DNA of 64,000 nucleotides, from NCBI GenBank assembly GCA_900316965.1, contig ONEY01000016.1, positions 1 to 64,000 of the forward strand, read 5' to 3'. The DNA comes from an uncultured Bacteroidales bacterium. GTDB lineage: Bacteria > Bacteroidota > Bacteroidia > Bacteroidales > P3. Every line of letters starts with the position of its first letter. The stretch's first letter is position 1. The position numbers were made by a program, and so were the translations under genes. Of this stretch, positions 18,543 to 28,330 are shown in pieces. The notes beneath the pieces are model-generated. The model ran no database searches and was not told the DNA's origin. It saw only the letters and a list, made by a program, of their open reading frames with translations.

Positions 18543-19103
18543 ATGTTCGATTTCATCATAAAAAAATATCACGAGCGCCAACTTCGAAAAATCATGAGTA
18601 CTCCGCGTGACAAACGAATAGACAACTGGGACAACATCAAAAGTATAGGCATGATTTTTACAGTTGGAGACAACAACCAATGGAATCTCATCCATCGTTT
18701 CATCACAGCTCAACAAAATCAAGGGAAAGAGATATATCTAATAGGATTCCAAGCGAACAAATATGAGATAGACTATATTTTTTCGCATACCCAAACGACG
18801 ATATGTCATGAGAAAGAAGACTTCACACGACTAGGGTTACCGAAAGAAGGAATTGCGTCGACATTTTTAGACAACGACTACGACCTAGTGATAGACGCTA
18901 CCGTCCAGCCCAACTATTTCGGGAAATATATAACCGCATTGAGCCACGGCAAGCTCAAAGTAGGGTACAAAGACCTGACGCAAGACCAGGGAGAGATGGA
19001 GATGTATGACATGACCATACAAGGCAACGGTCCGATAGACTTTAAAGACTATATAGAGCAGATAGTGAAATACCTGAAAATGATACAAAAAAACAACATA
19101 TAA
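18543..19103 (+). CDS. Conserved Bacteroidota protein, DUF6913-like
   Basis: 186 residues and soluble. A basic N-terminus (MFDFIIKKYHERQLRKIM) leads into an alpha/beta fold with IGMIFTVGDNNQWNLIHRFI, EIYLIGFQANKY, DYDLVIDATVQPNYFGKYI and KVGYKD. The layout resembles small Bacteroidota proteins grouped as DUF6913, whose function is unknown. It is the last gene of the rightward block and ends 8 nt before the convergent acyltransferase gene, with no hairpin between them. Confidence 0.65.
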   Translation: MFDFIIKKYHERQLRKIMSTPRDKRIDNWDNIKSIGMIFTVGDNNQWNLIHRFITAQQNQGKEIYLIGFQANKYEIDYIFSHTQTTICHEKEDFTRLGLPKEGIASTFLDNDYDLVIDATVQPNYFGKYITALSHGKLKVGYKDLTQDQGEMEMYDMTIQGNGPIDFKDYIEQIVKYLKMIQKNNI

Positions 19104-19111
19104 GCCAACAT

Positions 19112-21064
19112 CTAAAACTGGAAATAGATGAATGGCAACAAGCCAGATGTTGTAAACTGATAAGCTACAAAAACTACCGCAACAACAATAAGCGACAACA
19201 GCCATAATGGCATACGTGTGAACCACAAGCGATAACGTCTCTTCCAGTTATCTGGTAGCCAATGCACTATCATTCCAAAAACGAAAACGATAAACACGCT
19301 GGAATATACGCTTAACACATTGGGCACTATCGACCAATCCCATATACCACCTATCTGATTCACCATTTCCTTGGCAGTTTGCCAAGCTTCATAGTTGGCC
19401 TCTGAGGGATCAAGATTGGACCCACTTCTAAAAAAAAGTCTTGTAAAAGAAATAAAGACAAATGTTTGCAAGACATTCCAACATTTCTCTATTTTTTTTG
19501 ACAACAACTCCTTTCCGCGACTTAAACATAACGGATCGACAACAAAATAGCGTAACGCAGTTCCTGCAAAGATAAATCCGCTCCACACAACTCCAAGTTT
19601 TAGCGCAGGCGCCGGCCATATCAAATCTGCAATCATAAAAAAAATGAAAAGCAGCTGGGTTGAGACTACACGCGACCTCTTCCCCTTCCCTTTCCACCAT
19701 TTATAAATTAGAATTCCAAAACCATTCAACGCTCCCCAAGTGATAAAATTGAAACTGGCACCATGCCACAACCCTCCCAAAAGCATGGTATCCATATTGT
19801 TGACATTGGTTTGGAATTCTTTGCGATGACGGGGGAATACAAAATATATTGCCACCAAAAACAATATTGTCAAAACGACAATAATAGTTACCCACGCAAT
19901 ACCTGCCATTGCCGCCACAATCAACAACATGCCCACCAATATAAGATATGAGACCCACGTTGCCTTGCGGTTGCCACCAAGAGGAATGTAAAGATAATCT
20001 TTTAGCCAGTTGGAAAGCGATATGTGCCAACGCTTCCAAAAGCCAGCGGCATTGGTGGACTTGTAGGGCGAATTGAAATTTTGTGGCAAATAAAAGCCCA
20101 TCAACATAGCCACACCTATGGCTATGTCGGTATATCCAGAAAAATCGGCATACACCTGAAGAGAATAAACAAAAAGGGCCGACAAATTTTCAAAACCGGT
20201 GTACTGTGTAGGCAACTCAAATACTCGGTCGACAAAATTGACCGACAAATAATCGCTAAGAATAATCTTTTTCAGCAAACCATTGAGAATCCAAAACACA
20301 GCCAAACCAAATTGCCGGCGCGAAAGGAAAAAAGGGCGGTACAGTTGCGGCACAAATTGGTCGGCACGCACTATAGGACCAGATACAAGCTGGGGAAAGA
20401 ATGTAGTATAGAAACCAAAATCAAGGATATTATCGACGCTTTTGATACGTCGCTTGTATACATCAACAATATAACTGATATTCTGGAAGGTAAAGAACGA
20501 GATTCCAACAGGCAACAAAATGGTATCCACGTCAAAACATGGTGATGAAGTAAAATGATTGGCAAACTTTGCCATATGATTTACAACATGCAAATCGCTA
20601 TTAAACATACTATTATATACATCTGTAAAGAAATAGGCATACTTGAAATAAGCTAGAACCATCAAATTGACAACAACACCAATAGTAGCCATTATTTTAC
20701 AATGTCGTTTGGTTCTTTTACCATACTTAGGAGTCATGCTTTTGCCTAAATAATAGCCCAATATTGTAGAGAAAACAAGAAGCAAAACAAACAAACCAGA
20801 CGTTTTATAATAGAAAAAAAGACTCACAAAAAATAGATATCCATTGCGAAGCGTAACTTTGGGTAATCGTTTGAGATAGCGTCCAAACCAATTATTCGTC
20901 AAGCCTTTGTTGTACAACAAATCATTAAACTTCCTACTTTGCAAAAGACATAGTCCTGATATAACTATAAAAAGGAAGAACCAGAAATTGAATTGCACAA
21001 AGAGCAAAGGATGTTCTTGATTGAATGAAAAAAGATCGACTAAAAAGATAAAAAAGTCCTTCAT
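19112..21064 (-). CDS. MBOAT-family O-acyltransferase (AlgI/DltB-like)
   Basis: About 650 residues. The ATG at 21064 (MKDFFIFLVDLFSF) is preferred over a TTG at 21088 that overlaps the upstream gene. Many helices are visible. Core motifs are FFPQLVSGPIVRADQFVPQL, YSLQVYADFSGYTDIAIG, FWKRWHISLSNWLKDYLYIP and the catalytic His in LLGGLWHGASFNFITWG. These enzymes move acyl groups across the inner membrane onto extracytoplasmic polysaccharide. The immediately upstream gene encodes an SGNH-type lumenal partner, a pairing seen with AlgI-type systems. The acyl acceptor is unknown. Confidence 0.92.
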   Translation of the reverse strand: MKDFFIFLVDLFSFNQEHPLLFVQFNFWFFLFIVISGLCLLQSRKFNDLLYNKGLTNNWFGRYLKRLPKVTLRNGYLFFVSLFFYYKTSGLFVLLLVFSTILGYYLGKSMTPKYGKRTKRHCKIMATIGVVVNLMVLAYFKYAYFFTDVYNSMFNSDLHVVNHMAKFANHFTSSPCFDVDTILLPVGISFFTFQNISYIVDVYKRRIKSVDNILDFGFYTTFFPQLVSGPIVRADQFVPQLYRPFFLSRRQFGLAVFWILNGLLKKIILSDYLSVNFVDRVFELPTQYTGFENLSALFVYSLQVYADFSGYTDIAIGVAMLMGFYLPQNFNSPYKSTNAAGFWKRWHISLSNWLKDYLYIPLGGNRKATWVSYLILVGMLLIVAAMAGIAWVTIIVVLTILFLVAIYFVFPRHRKEFQTNVNNMDTMLLGGLWHGASFNFITWGALNGFGILIYKWWKGKGKRSRVVSTQLLFIFFMIADLIWPAPALKLGVVWSGFIFAGTALRYFVVDPLCLSRGKELLSKKIEKCWNVLQTFVFISFTRLFFRSGSNLDPSEANYEAWQTAKEMVNQIGGIWDWSIVPNVLSVYSSVFIVFVFGMIVHWLPDNWKRRYRLWFTRMPLWLLSLIVVAVVFVAYQFTTSGLLPFIYFQF

Positions 21065-21084
21065 AACAACATAAAAAATCAAAA

Positions 21085-22488
21085 TCAACGTTTAATTCCA
21101 CTCAAGCGACTCTTTAATGAATAGTACCGGTAGCATAAACTCATTATTCGACCCAGTTCTCCGCCCATAATCATAGAGCCTTTGGATGTAAAATGAACAT
21201 AATCCCTACCAGCATAACCTTGCGATACCCAATCAACCATGCTTCCTTCGCCACCCATAGCGTCAAACATGCTCCAATAGGCAACACCTTGCGAAAGTAC
21301 TGTCGCTCTTAGCTTTTCCACCAACATCGAAAGCCAAACATAACTGCCATATTCGCCCCCAACCTTAGTACTCATGTCAGAAGGACCTACGAATAGAAAA
21401 GTTGCTTGTGGTGCTATATTCTTCAAATACTCTATCTGACACTTAATCTTGTTGCAATACATGTCGATAGACTTCTCTCCGTTCAATGAGGGAACAGCAT
21501 TGCCGCCAAACTGCAAAACAATCATTCCAACGTTTATCTTATTGAAGCAATTGGACAATTCTACACTATCCACCATAGTGAATTTGGTTCCCGACGACCC
21601 TCTCATAGCCATATTGTCAACAGCAACGCCACCACAGTCATCGACAAGAAATCCACAAATGTCAGCATTTCCGCATATCTCCACCTTGACGGCAGATGCA
21701 GAATCCAAGGCCCATTCCATAACACCAATACCCTCTCGTTCAGTCTCTTTGCGCAATATAGAACCATCATCCAAGCCATTCAACACAACAGAGAGTCTCC
21801 CTCCATGATTGTTGTACAGAACCTTTACCTTTGAGAACTGTTTCAACCGATGACTTGCCGACTTGCTAGAAGTACACCGCAAGGTCGCTACGGCCTTACT
21901 GTTCACATGCCAGCTACGCAACATGGGACCAAAAGTGCCGTTCGCCCCCATCTGTTGCTTGCCACCCCAAGTTGAAATACAAGAAACGTTGCCCTCACAT
22001 TTTTGTGAAAACGACATAGAATTGACCGTCTGGATGAGAGGTATCATTCCAATTCCACCACCGCCAAAGAGACGTTGTAAAGTATCGCGAAGACAGCAAG
22101 ACATACGATCCATCTCTATTTGTGAGTCTCCATAATGAAGTACCCTTAACGTCACCCCATTCTCATAAGCCTTAGAGGCAGCGTCAAAGAAATGGTCAAA
22201 ATAGCCATAATCAGACTTGGGTAGCCACAAATGACTAGACTCACTTGTCAACAGAGTTCGATAATACTCCAACGTATCTTCTGTATTTCGCAGTTCCGCT
22301 GTATTCAAACTAGAGACCACTGCCTCTACCTTTTTTTCGCCATGATGACCGACAAGGACTTTGTGCAGAGTAGCAAAACGCAACTCCTTGCCCGCAACAG
22401 AGACACCTTTGTCAGGGAATGATATTGCCAACAAAGCCAGCAGAGAGAAGCATAGAAGGAAAAATTTAAATACCTTAGTTATTTTCAT
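21085..22488 (-). CDS. SGNH/GDSL-like secreted protein, partner of the MBOAT acyltransferase
   Basis: About 467 residues from the ATG at 22488, which follows a -7 box. An uncleaved or late-cleaved signal anchor (FKFFLLCFSLLALLAISF) comes first. SGNH blocks are visible: block I as RVLHYGDSQIEMDR (Ser/Asp), block III as VLQFGGNAVP (Gly/Asn), and the Asp-His pair in GRDYVHFTSKG. Block I has the GDSQ form common among alginate/peptidoglycan O-acetyltransferase partners in Bacteroidota. It probably completes acyl transfer begun by the MBOAT protein downstream. The two genes are 20 nt apart. Confidence 0.82.
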   Translation of the reverse strand: MKITKVFKFFLLCFSLLALLAISFPDKGVSVAGKELRFATLHKVLVGHHGEKKVEAVVSSLNTAELRNTEDTLEYYRTLLTSESSHLWLPKSDYGYFDHFFDAASKAYENGVTLRVLHYGDSQIEMDRMSCCLRDTLQRLFGGGGIGMIPLIQTVNSMSFSQKCEGNVSCISTWGGKQQMGANGTFGPMLRSWHVNSKAVATLRCTSSKSASHRLKQFSKVKVLYNNHGGRLSVVLNGLDDGSILRKETEREGIGVMEWALDSASAVKVEICGNADICGFLVDDCGGVAVDNMAMRGSSGTKFTMVDSVELSNCFNKINVGMIVLQFGGNAVPSLNGEKSIDMYCNKIKCQIEYLKNIAPQATFLFVGPSDMSTKVGGEYGSYVWLSMLVEKLRATVLSQGVAYWSMFDAMGGEGSMVDWVSQGYAGRDYVHFTSKGSMIMGGELGRIMSLCYRYYSLKSRLSGIKR

Positions 22489-22515
22489 TGTTTGATGTAT
22501 TTTTGTTTTACAGCA

Positions 22516-22523
22516 CAAAAATA
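22516..22523 (-). promoter_or_regulatory. -7 promoter box of the SGNH-MBOAT operon
   Basis: The minus strand reads TATTTTTG here, an exact TAnnTTTG, about 28 nt before the ATG at 22488. No TTTG is seen at the -33 spacing. Confidence 0.55.
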
Positions 22524-22622
22524 CACCTAACTTATGAGATACTAATACGTTCCGAAGCGCATTGTATAAATACTTCGGGGTAATGTACAAAATGACATCC
22601 TAGCTATCATTTCATACACAAA

Positions 22623-22661
22623 AAGCGAGAACAGAGTTCATTGAATCATGCTCTGTTCTCG
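22623..22661 (-). terminator. Rho-independent terminator of the LytTR operon
   Basis: cgagaacagag (22626-22636) pairs with ctctgttctcg (22651-22661). On the minus strand the hairpin ends in gctttttgt. It lies 27 nt beyond the stop at 22688. Confidence 0.8.
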
Positions 22662-22687
22662 TTTATAATACACACAAAAACAAAAAA

Positions 22688-23566
22688 TCACCTTCTAAAA
22701 ATCAGATAATTCATATAGTCACTCTTTTCAAAAGCATCCGTGCCCAACCAAGTCTTCTCTCCATTCATATCCACCGACCAACCTTGTGCCGAACCGCCGA
22801 CTAAAAATATCGCATTGTCAACGCCCATATGTTGAAGCATTGTGCTGAATTCGTTCATAAGTACTTTATCCATACTCACCACGATGACCATATCGCCATT
22901 CAAACCACATAACGCCCGTCTGAAGGCCTTATTCTCTGGGTTGTTACACAAAGCCTGGCCTTTAGCAACTGCAGGATACTGTCGGAAAAAAAAGCCGCCC
23001 TCTTCTGTTGCCTGCTCAAAAAGCGGCGAGTTGTCTGCCACTCCAATAGCCATATTACCGTTTATGATAGCACAATAACCTTTTTTAGACAATCCCCAAG
23101 CCAAAGGCTCTCCATTCAAAACAAAAGCACCCACAATCTTGCCATTGTCACGTCGGACATCAGCGGCCATAGCAGCAAAAACGATTCCTTCGTCAATAGT
23201 GTCTATTTTACCAACAAATAGTTCTGGTGTGACATTGATAGGAGTGAAGACAGCACAATTGATTCCGTCCACTACTGTGTCTCGTCTGATAACGCCTTCA
23301 CCTTTATTGACGTCACTATTATTCAGCCAAATATCACTAACAGAAACATCTTGCGTACTAATCTGACTTGGCGATGGTGTTTCTACAACATCTGTGTCAC
23401 CCTTGCCACTATGCAATGCCACAACAAGTGAAACAATAGCGACAGCAATACCAGCAATGACAGCGACATATAGCCACACGCGATTTTTCTTTCCATTGTC
23501 TCGTTCACCATCGGTATTACCGATAATGCGGATTTCGTTGTCATCTATATCGTTTAAATTCTTCAT
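22688..23566 (-). CDS. Membrane-anchored phosphodiester glycosidase-like (NAGPA/DUF2233) protein
   Basis: 292 residues. A charged N-terminal segment (about 1-28) precedes one membrane helix at about 30-50 (VWLYVAVIAGIAVAIVSLVVAL). The external domain has GYCAIINGNMAIG, RRALCGLNGDMVIVV and FLVGGSAQGW. The order 'NG.F..NG', 'R.a.G...d', 'a..lDGGgS' is that of the phosphodiester glycosidase family; here the last block reads VGGSA, so the usual Asp is replaced. Activity is therefore uncertain. Its start overlaps the LytTR gene by 4 nt (ATGA), so the two are translationally coupled. Confidence 0.65.
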   Translation of the reverse strand: MKNLNDIDDNEIRIIGNTDGERDNGKKNRVWLYVAVIAGIAVAIVSLVVALHSGKGDTDVVETPSPSQISTQDVSVSDIWLNNSDVNKGEGVIRRDTVVDGINCAVFTPINVTPELFVGKIDTIDEGIVFAAMAADVRRDNGKIVGAFVLNGEPLAWGLSKKGYCAIINGNMAIGVADNSPLFEQATEEGGFFFRQYPAVAKGQALCNNPENKAFRRALCGLNGDMVIVVSMDKVLMNEFSTMLQHMGVDNAIFLVGGSAQGWSVDMNGEKTWLGTDAFEKSDYMNYLIFRR

Positions 23567-23925
23567 AATATCTCGTTTTCTATAGCCTCCTTGATCCGTT
23601 TCAAAGCATCTTTTGACGCTGATAGCGTGTGAGTCGAGAGGCGTCCGTCAGAAAGGACAATTTGTTGTTTAGAAAGGTTAATCAGAAAAATGTAATCACA
23701 ATTAATAATCAAGCTCTTACCAGCCCTGATAAAACGAACAATGTCTCGTTTCACTCGTTCTGAAATCATTTTCTCCAATTGTCCCAACTGCAAAGTCACC
23801 ATTCTCGACTCGCCATTGGTAAGCACAATAGAAGAATAGTTTCCATCGCTGGAAATAAACATAATATCTTCTAAGGCAACCCTCAGAAGCTCCACGCTTG
23901 ATGATATAATCAGATAATCTTTCAC
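23563..23925 (-). CDS. Stand-alone LytTR DNA-binding protein
   Basis: 120 residues, nearly all one LytTR domain: LEDIMFISSDGNYSSIVLTNG, KRDIVRFIRAGKSLIINCDY and QQIVLSDGRLSTHTLSASKD match 'I.yieA.gnY..v', 'F.Rih.S.iVN...I' and 'l.dg..l.vs..y'. There is no receiver domain. The start is GTG at 23925; no ATG is available near the expected N-terminus. Translational coupling to the membrane-anchored glycosidase-like gene suggests the latter modulates this regulator, like LytTR/membrane-protein pairs elsewhere. That is inference. Confidence 0.85.
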   Translation of the reverse strand: MKDYLIISSSVELLRVALEDIMFISSDGNYSSIVLTNGESRMVTLQLGQLEKMISERVKRDIVRFIRAGKSLIINCDYIFLINLSKQQIVLSDGRLSTHTLSASKDALKRIKEAIENEIL

Positions 23926-23952
23926 TATTTATCTATGCCAGATAACGAATGA

Positions 23953-24966
23953 TTATACAACCTGATTGGTGCGACGCACATAAGGCGGGATAATTTTCAT
24001 TGCCAGCGACGTACAGTTTTTGATCAAGAAGTCGAGCAGCCTCAGCTTGAGGCTGCCTTTAAGGTAGGGGTTGGCTGCGTAGTCGGGGATTTGGCTGATC
24101 ATTTCCGACCTTATTTGCAACACCGTTTCCTTTTGAGGCTCAAGCGAGTTGCTGAGGTAGTTGAATACCGAGGATAGGTAGCCCTTCTTGAAGTAGATGA
24201 AATCAATCTCGTCTTTGAATTTCTCGTACACGCCAGCATCTTTGAGGTATTGCATAAGACTGTTGAAAGTAGCCAGGCGTTTCTGGTATTTATTGCTATC
24301 TTTAGTAGTTGTAACGGAACCCGGCCGCAGAATATAATGGTAGAGAGGTTCGTCGACATGTGCCATGCTTTCGGCGAATACCAAAGCACTTGTAATGAAA
24401 AAGCTGTCGTCGGCGCTTCGTGATTCAGGGAAGTGAATGTTGTTGCGAGAGACCATCTCCCGTTTATATATATAGGTGGAGAAGAGCGAGACATAGTGAG
24501 ACAGAAAGTATCGTTTATCCTCGATAGAGAGGAAACCCTGAGGGATAGAGGGATTGGATACCGCCTCGGAGGGACGGCCGTCGAGGAAGTCTTTGGACAG
24601 CTGACAATAGCATAAGTCGCTATGGTCACATGAGAGAGCTTGCTGATAGAGCTTTTCGAACATAGAAGGTTCCACCCAGTCGTCGCTGTCGACGAAAGCT
24701 ATATACTCACCATTGGCGTGAGGGATGCCGAAGTTGCGAGCCATGCCCGCTCCGAGGTTATGGGGTGGGCGGAGGAAAACAAATTGCGACTCACGTGGAT
24801 TGCCGGCGATAAGATTTTTAACAATATCGATGCTGTTGTCAGGGCCGTGGTCGTCGACGAAAATAAACTCCATTTCCTGAAGAGTTTGTGAGAGCAAGGA
24901 CTGAGCACAACGTTCAATGTACTGTGCAACGCCATAGACGGGTAATATAACTGAGACTTTTATCAT
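23953..24966 (-). CDS. Family 2 glycosyltransferase
   Basis: 337 residues from the ATG at 24966 (MIKVSVILPVYGVAQYIERC); an upstream in-frame start is not needed. GT-A/GT2 motifs are VSVILPVYG, FIFVDDHGPDNS, LGAGMARNFGIPHANGEYIAFVDSDDW (metal-binding DSD) and ESRSADDSFFITSAL. The C-terminal third is helical with a basic tail ending IIPPYVRRTNQVV. The enzyme transfers a sugar from a nucleotide donor, probably for cell-surface glycan. It lies 28 nt upstream of the LytTR gene, in the same direction. Confidence 0.9.
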   Translation of the reverse strand: MIKVSVILPVYGVAQYIERCAQSLLSQTLQEMEFIFVDDHGPDNSIDIVKNLIAGNPRESQFVFLRPPHNLGAGMARNFGIPHANGEYIAFVDSDDWVEPSMFEKLYQQALSCDHSDLCYCQLSKDFLDGRPSEAVSNPSIPQGFLSIEDKRYFLSHYVSLFSTYIYKREMVSRNNIHFPESRSADDSFFITSALVFAESMAHVDEPLYHYILRPGSVTTTKDSNKYQKRLATFNSLMQYLKDAGVYEKFKDEIDFIYFKKGYLSSVFNYLSNSLEPQKETVLQIRSEMISQIPDYAANPYLKGSLKLRLLDFLIKNCTSLAMKIIPPYVRRTNQVV

Positions 24967-25038
24967 TGAAATGCTTATTAACAAAGACAAAAAACAAAAT
25001 AGATATAAGGCTTACAGATGATGGAAGCCATTAGAGTG

Positions 25039-28000
25039 TCAGAGGTCCTCCAATCCCTCGTAGTCGCGGGTATCCTGCTTGACGTTGGCCTCCAGGGCAC
25101 GGCGTATGTTCTCCTTCAGACGAAGAGTAGCCTTGTCGGCATCGGAGCGTTTAGCCGGGCGATAAAGATTTTTGTAACGCAGCTTAGGAGAGAGGTCGAA
25201 ATGGAGTTTAGGCATAGTACCAAAGACATCGACAGCCAAACGCACGGGCAGAGGCGACTCGACGATTTCGACATGATAGTCGTAGTTGTTGTCGAGATCG
25301 TGGCGACCCTCGGCGACAATTTGATACTTGTGGAGCGACAGAAGGAAAGGATAGACCTCCAAATTGTTCCTAAATACCGTCATAGCCACATCAAGGCTAT
25401 CGAGGTGGATCTTAGTGTCATCCTCGCGCCAACGTTTAAGTTGCAAAAGTTTGGCGATACGGTCGATATCCTTGTTGTCAAGGACGGTAAGATTTTGACC
25501 CGTTAGAGCGGCGGCGGCACGCAAAGTGCTCATCTTTGGCTTGTAGAAAGCATTGACATAAGTTTCGGCGCATAGGTGGAAATCGGCGGCACCCTCAAGG
25601 TCGTTGAGCAACGGGACGATGGTGTCGACATAGGGAATCATGTCGATAAGCTCCTGAATATTGATATCCAGAAGGTGGAAGTCGAGGCCGACAAAGATGT
25701 GGTTGACACGAGGAGTGCGATACATGCCCGTAAGCTGCATTTTGGCTGCTTTGCACACAAAACCCACCTGGTTGAGAACAGCGATGCCATCCTTGATTTG
25801 CACGTCGCCAGCCACCTCACGCAAATCGTTCTCAAATGCAATAGCCTCTTTGATACGAGTGTGGAGAGTGAAATCGACATCACGAGGGACTATGAAAGGA
25901 TGAGCCGAAGTGTCGACATTGTCCTCGCGGCGCTGAGCCTCGAGAGTGTCGGCGTCACTACCCATGCCGCTGAAAGCCTCCATAAGGTCGTCGACATTGG
26001 TGAAGTTGGACGTGAAGTACAAGTCTCCCTTGAGCATATCCTCGTGGCTGAGCCATTTCTCCAAACCCGTCACAGCACCCGAAAGATAAAAGTCGGAGTT
26101 GCCGAAGACAACATTTGCGTTGCTGATCTGACATATCTCAGGTTTATAATTGAATTTGATGTCGGGAATCTGCACAATATAATCCATCTGTTCCAAGTCG
26201 AGATATCCGCGCTTGAACTGAACATCGAGATTGGGAGACCATTGCTGCAAAGTGTTGCTACGCGATGGGTCGTAGTTAGCGCCGCCGTCGACCGAAAGAC
26301 CCGCGAGGTCGAACGAGGTGCTATCGTCGACATCAAGATGAAGACTGCTGCTAGAGAGTTTGACCTGGTATTTAACCTTGTCATTGTTTACCGATTGCGG
26401 AATCATAGCGAAGCTACCGACAGGGTGTTCCATGGTAGCGCTCATAGAATCCATGTTACCCGCGATATTGGCGAAGTCGAAGTCGCACACCAGACGGAAG
26501 GGCTGAGTTGTGTCGAAAATATCAGATATAGCGGCATGGAGCCTAGTCTTGCCCAAAGAGCCATCGATGGCTTGGTTGGGCATATTGGCGGTAAGAGCGT
26601 CGGCGCTGATGGTTGCCGACAGCAGCTCCTTGAAAAGGCCACGCTTCATAGTAGACGGCATCCGTACATTCACATTACCTTTCGGTATCTGGGCATAAAT
26701 GGTGTCGTATACCACGTCGAGATTAGCTATACCTATGTCGCCTGTCACCACCATCTTAGCGAAATCAGCGTTCTGCAGCTGTTGAAGGTTAGTGCGGACC
26801 TTCAGATTAGGAGTAGCTTTGCCCTTCATATCCAAGTTCATATCCTTAGGCATAAAGGCCTTCACGTCGGGCAACGATATCGAGCCACTTACCGTAGCGT
26901 CGGTAACCATAGTGCCGAGCAAGTCGGCGATATGACCTTTCAGCGACAGGCGGCTATTTTTGGCGCGAGCCGAAAGAGCGTTGACATCGACATTGGTAAC
27001 GCCGCCCTCCGAGAGATCCAAGTCGGCATGTATATCAGCCGCGATGGCATCGACCTTGAAAGGCAACATAGAACGATCCTCAAAACTACCGTTGTTGAGA
27101 GTCAAGTCAGCACCAATAAGTGGCATTTTGCCGTCGCCCATCTCACCGCGAGCGGTACCAGAGAGTTCCATAACGGCATCCATCCTCATCGTTCCCTGCC
27201 AGGAAGTGAACTCAGCAGGCAAAGAAGCAAGCAACTTGTCGACTTTCCACTTGTTGCTCTTGAACTTGACATCCATTGCCATAGGTTTCGAATCCTTAGG
27301 CAACGAAATAGAGCCGTCGACACCAATGCTGTACTCTTTCAAACGAGCCATGACATCGTCGAGGACAAATGACAACGAGTCGGCGTCGCCTGTAAATCCG
27401 CCCTCCAAGACCAGCAAGTGGTCGTCATCGGCAAAGAGAGTGTCATTGACATATTGCATATCGTTGATTGAAAAACGTCCATTGTCGACAAAGAATTTAA
27501 AATCGCCTTCCACCCTACTCTCCTTGGTGGCGCCATCAAGGCGGAGAACAATCTTGTCAAGCTTGGTGCCCAGCGAGGCACTGTCAGAAGACATATTAAA
27601 AACGACGTTGGCAATATCCATATCGACCTTAGCGTCGATATTGCCAGGATTATATTTGCCGTCGACGCCGAGGTTAAAGTCGCTGACGCCAGCCCTCATA
27701 TTAGAGCTTTCGTCGAGGTAGGAGACATCGAAATGCTTCAGCTTAACACATTTCAACGACACCAAATCAGGCATTTTGAAAGGCTCGGAGGCAGAAGTAT
27801 CCTCCGAAGGTTTGAAAATGTCGTAATTGGCTTTTCCCTCTTTAGAGACATAGATATTAGCCTGAGCGTTGTTGAGGACGAGTTTTTTCACCTCGATGTT
27901 GCCATGTTTGAGGAATTGCCTGATGTTGAACCCCACGCCAACCTCATCGATATGAGCCAAAGTGTCGTTGGGAGCGTCGGGGACAGGGTTTATCAAAGTG

Positions 28001-28329
28001 ACGCCCTGCACATTGAGGCCCACGTAGGGAAATGTTTTGAAAACCGTTAGGTCGACATCGTCAAAGTGGTTTTCGCAAAGTATGAACTTATCCGAAAACC
28101 TGTTGACAAGAGAAGTGAGCCGCGCGGGAGTGAGGACAAGCCAAAGAGCCACAGCAACGAGCACGACGACCAAACCCAATAGCGAGCCCAACGAGATGAG
28201 AGTAATCTTCCAACCTTTCTTCATGCGTCTCTTCTCGGGTTTTTGCTGTTGTTCGGCACTACCTTTTTCTATTTCAATATTATTTTCTGTCAAAGCTAAA
28301 GAAATTTGAGATGTTAAAAAAAACTTCAC
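25039..28329 (-). CDS. Large AsmA-like protein
   Basis: 1096 residues. A short cytoplasmic segment leads into a single N-terminal membrane helix at about 42-66 (ITLISLGSLLGLVVVLVAVALWLV) and a long periplasmic beta-rich chain: LTSLVNRFSDKFI, 'ADIHADLDLSEGGVTNVDVN' type strands, and the C-terminal AsmA_2 region (about 780-1060) with LTGMYRTPRVNHIFVGLD and FHLDLDD-like elements. AsmA-like proteins bridge the two membranes and are linked to phospholipid transport and outer-membrane homeostasis. The start is GTG at 28329, one base after the upstream lipoprotein stop; an ATG at 28224 just before the helix is an alternative. Confidence 0.85.
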   Translation of the reverse strand: MKFFLTSQISLALTENNIEIEKGSAEQQQKPEKRRMKKGWKITLISLGSLLGLVVVLVAVALWLVLTPARLTSLVNRFSDKFILCENHFDDVDLTVFKTFPYVGLNVQGVTLINPVPDAPNDTLAHIDEVGVGFNIRQFLKHGNIEVKKLVLNNAQANIYVSKEGKANYDIFKPSEDTSASEPFKMPDLVSLKCVKLKHFDVSYLDESSNMRAGVSDFNLGVDGKYNPGNIDAKVDMDIANVVFNMSSDSASLGTKLDKIVLRLDGATKESRVEGDFKFFVDNGRFSINDMQYVNDTLFADDDHLLVLEGGFTGDADSLSFVLDDVMARLKEYSIGVDGSISLPKDSKPMAMDVKFKSNKWKVDKLLASLPAEFTSWQGTMRMDAVMELSGTARGEMGDGKMPLIGADLTLNNGSFEDRSMLPFKVDAIAADIHADLDLSEGGVTNVDVNALSARAKNSRLSLKGHIADLLGTMVTDATVSGSISLPDVKAFMPKDMNLDMKGKATPNLKVRTNLQQLQNADFAKMVVTGDIGIANLDVVYDTIYAQIPKGNVNVRMPSTMKRGLFKELLSATISADALTANMPNQAIDGSLGKTRLHAAISDIFDTTQPFRLVCDFDFANIAGNMDSMSATMEHPVGSFAMIPQSVNNDKVKYQVKLSSSSLHLDVDDSTSFDLAGLSVDGGANYDPSRSNTLQQWSPNLDVQFKRGYLDLEQMDYIVQIPDIKFNYKPEICQISNANVVFGNSDFYLSGAVTGLEKWLSHEDMLKGDLYFTSNFTNVDDLMEAFSGMGSDADTLEAQRREDNVDTSAHPFIVPRDVDFTLHTRIKEAIAFENDLREVAGDVQIKDGIAVLNQVGFVCKAAKMQLTGMYRTPRVNHIFVGLDFHLLDINIQELIDMIPYVDTIVPLLNDLEGAADFHLCAETYVNAFYKPKMSTLRAAAALTGQNLTVLDNKDIDRIAKLLQLKRWREDDTKIHLDSLDVAMTVFRNNLEVYPFLLSLHKYQIVAEGRHDLDNNYDYHVEIVESPLPVRLAVDVFGTMPKLHFDLSPKLRYKNLYRPAKRSDADKATLRLKENIRRALEANVKQDTRDYEGLEDL

Positions 28330-28330
28330 A

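Noticed and set aside
25576..27372. 598-codon open frame opposite the AsmA-like gene
   Set aside because: Antisense shadow with no start signal or domain.
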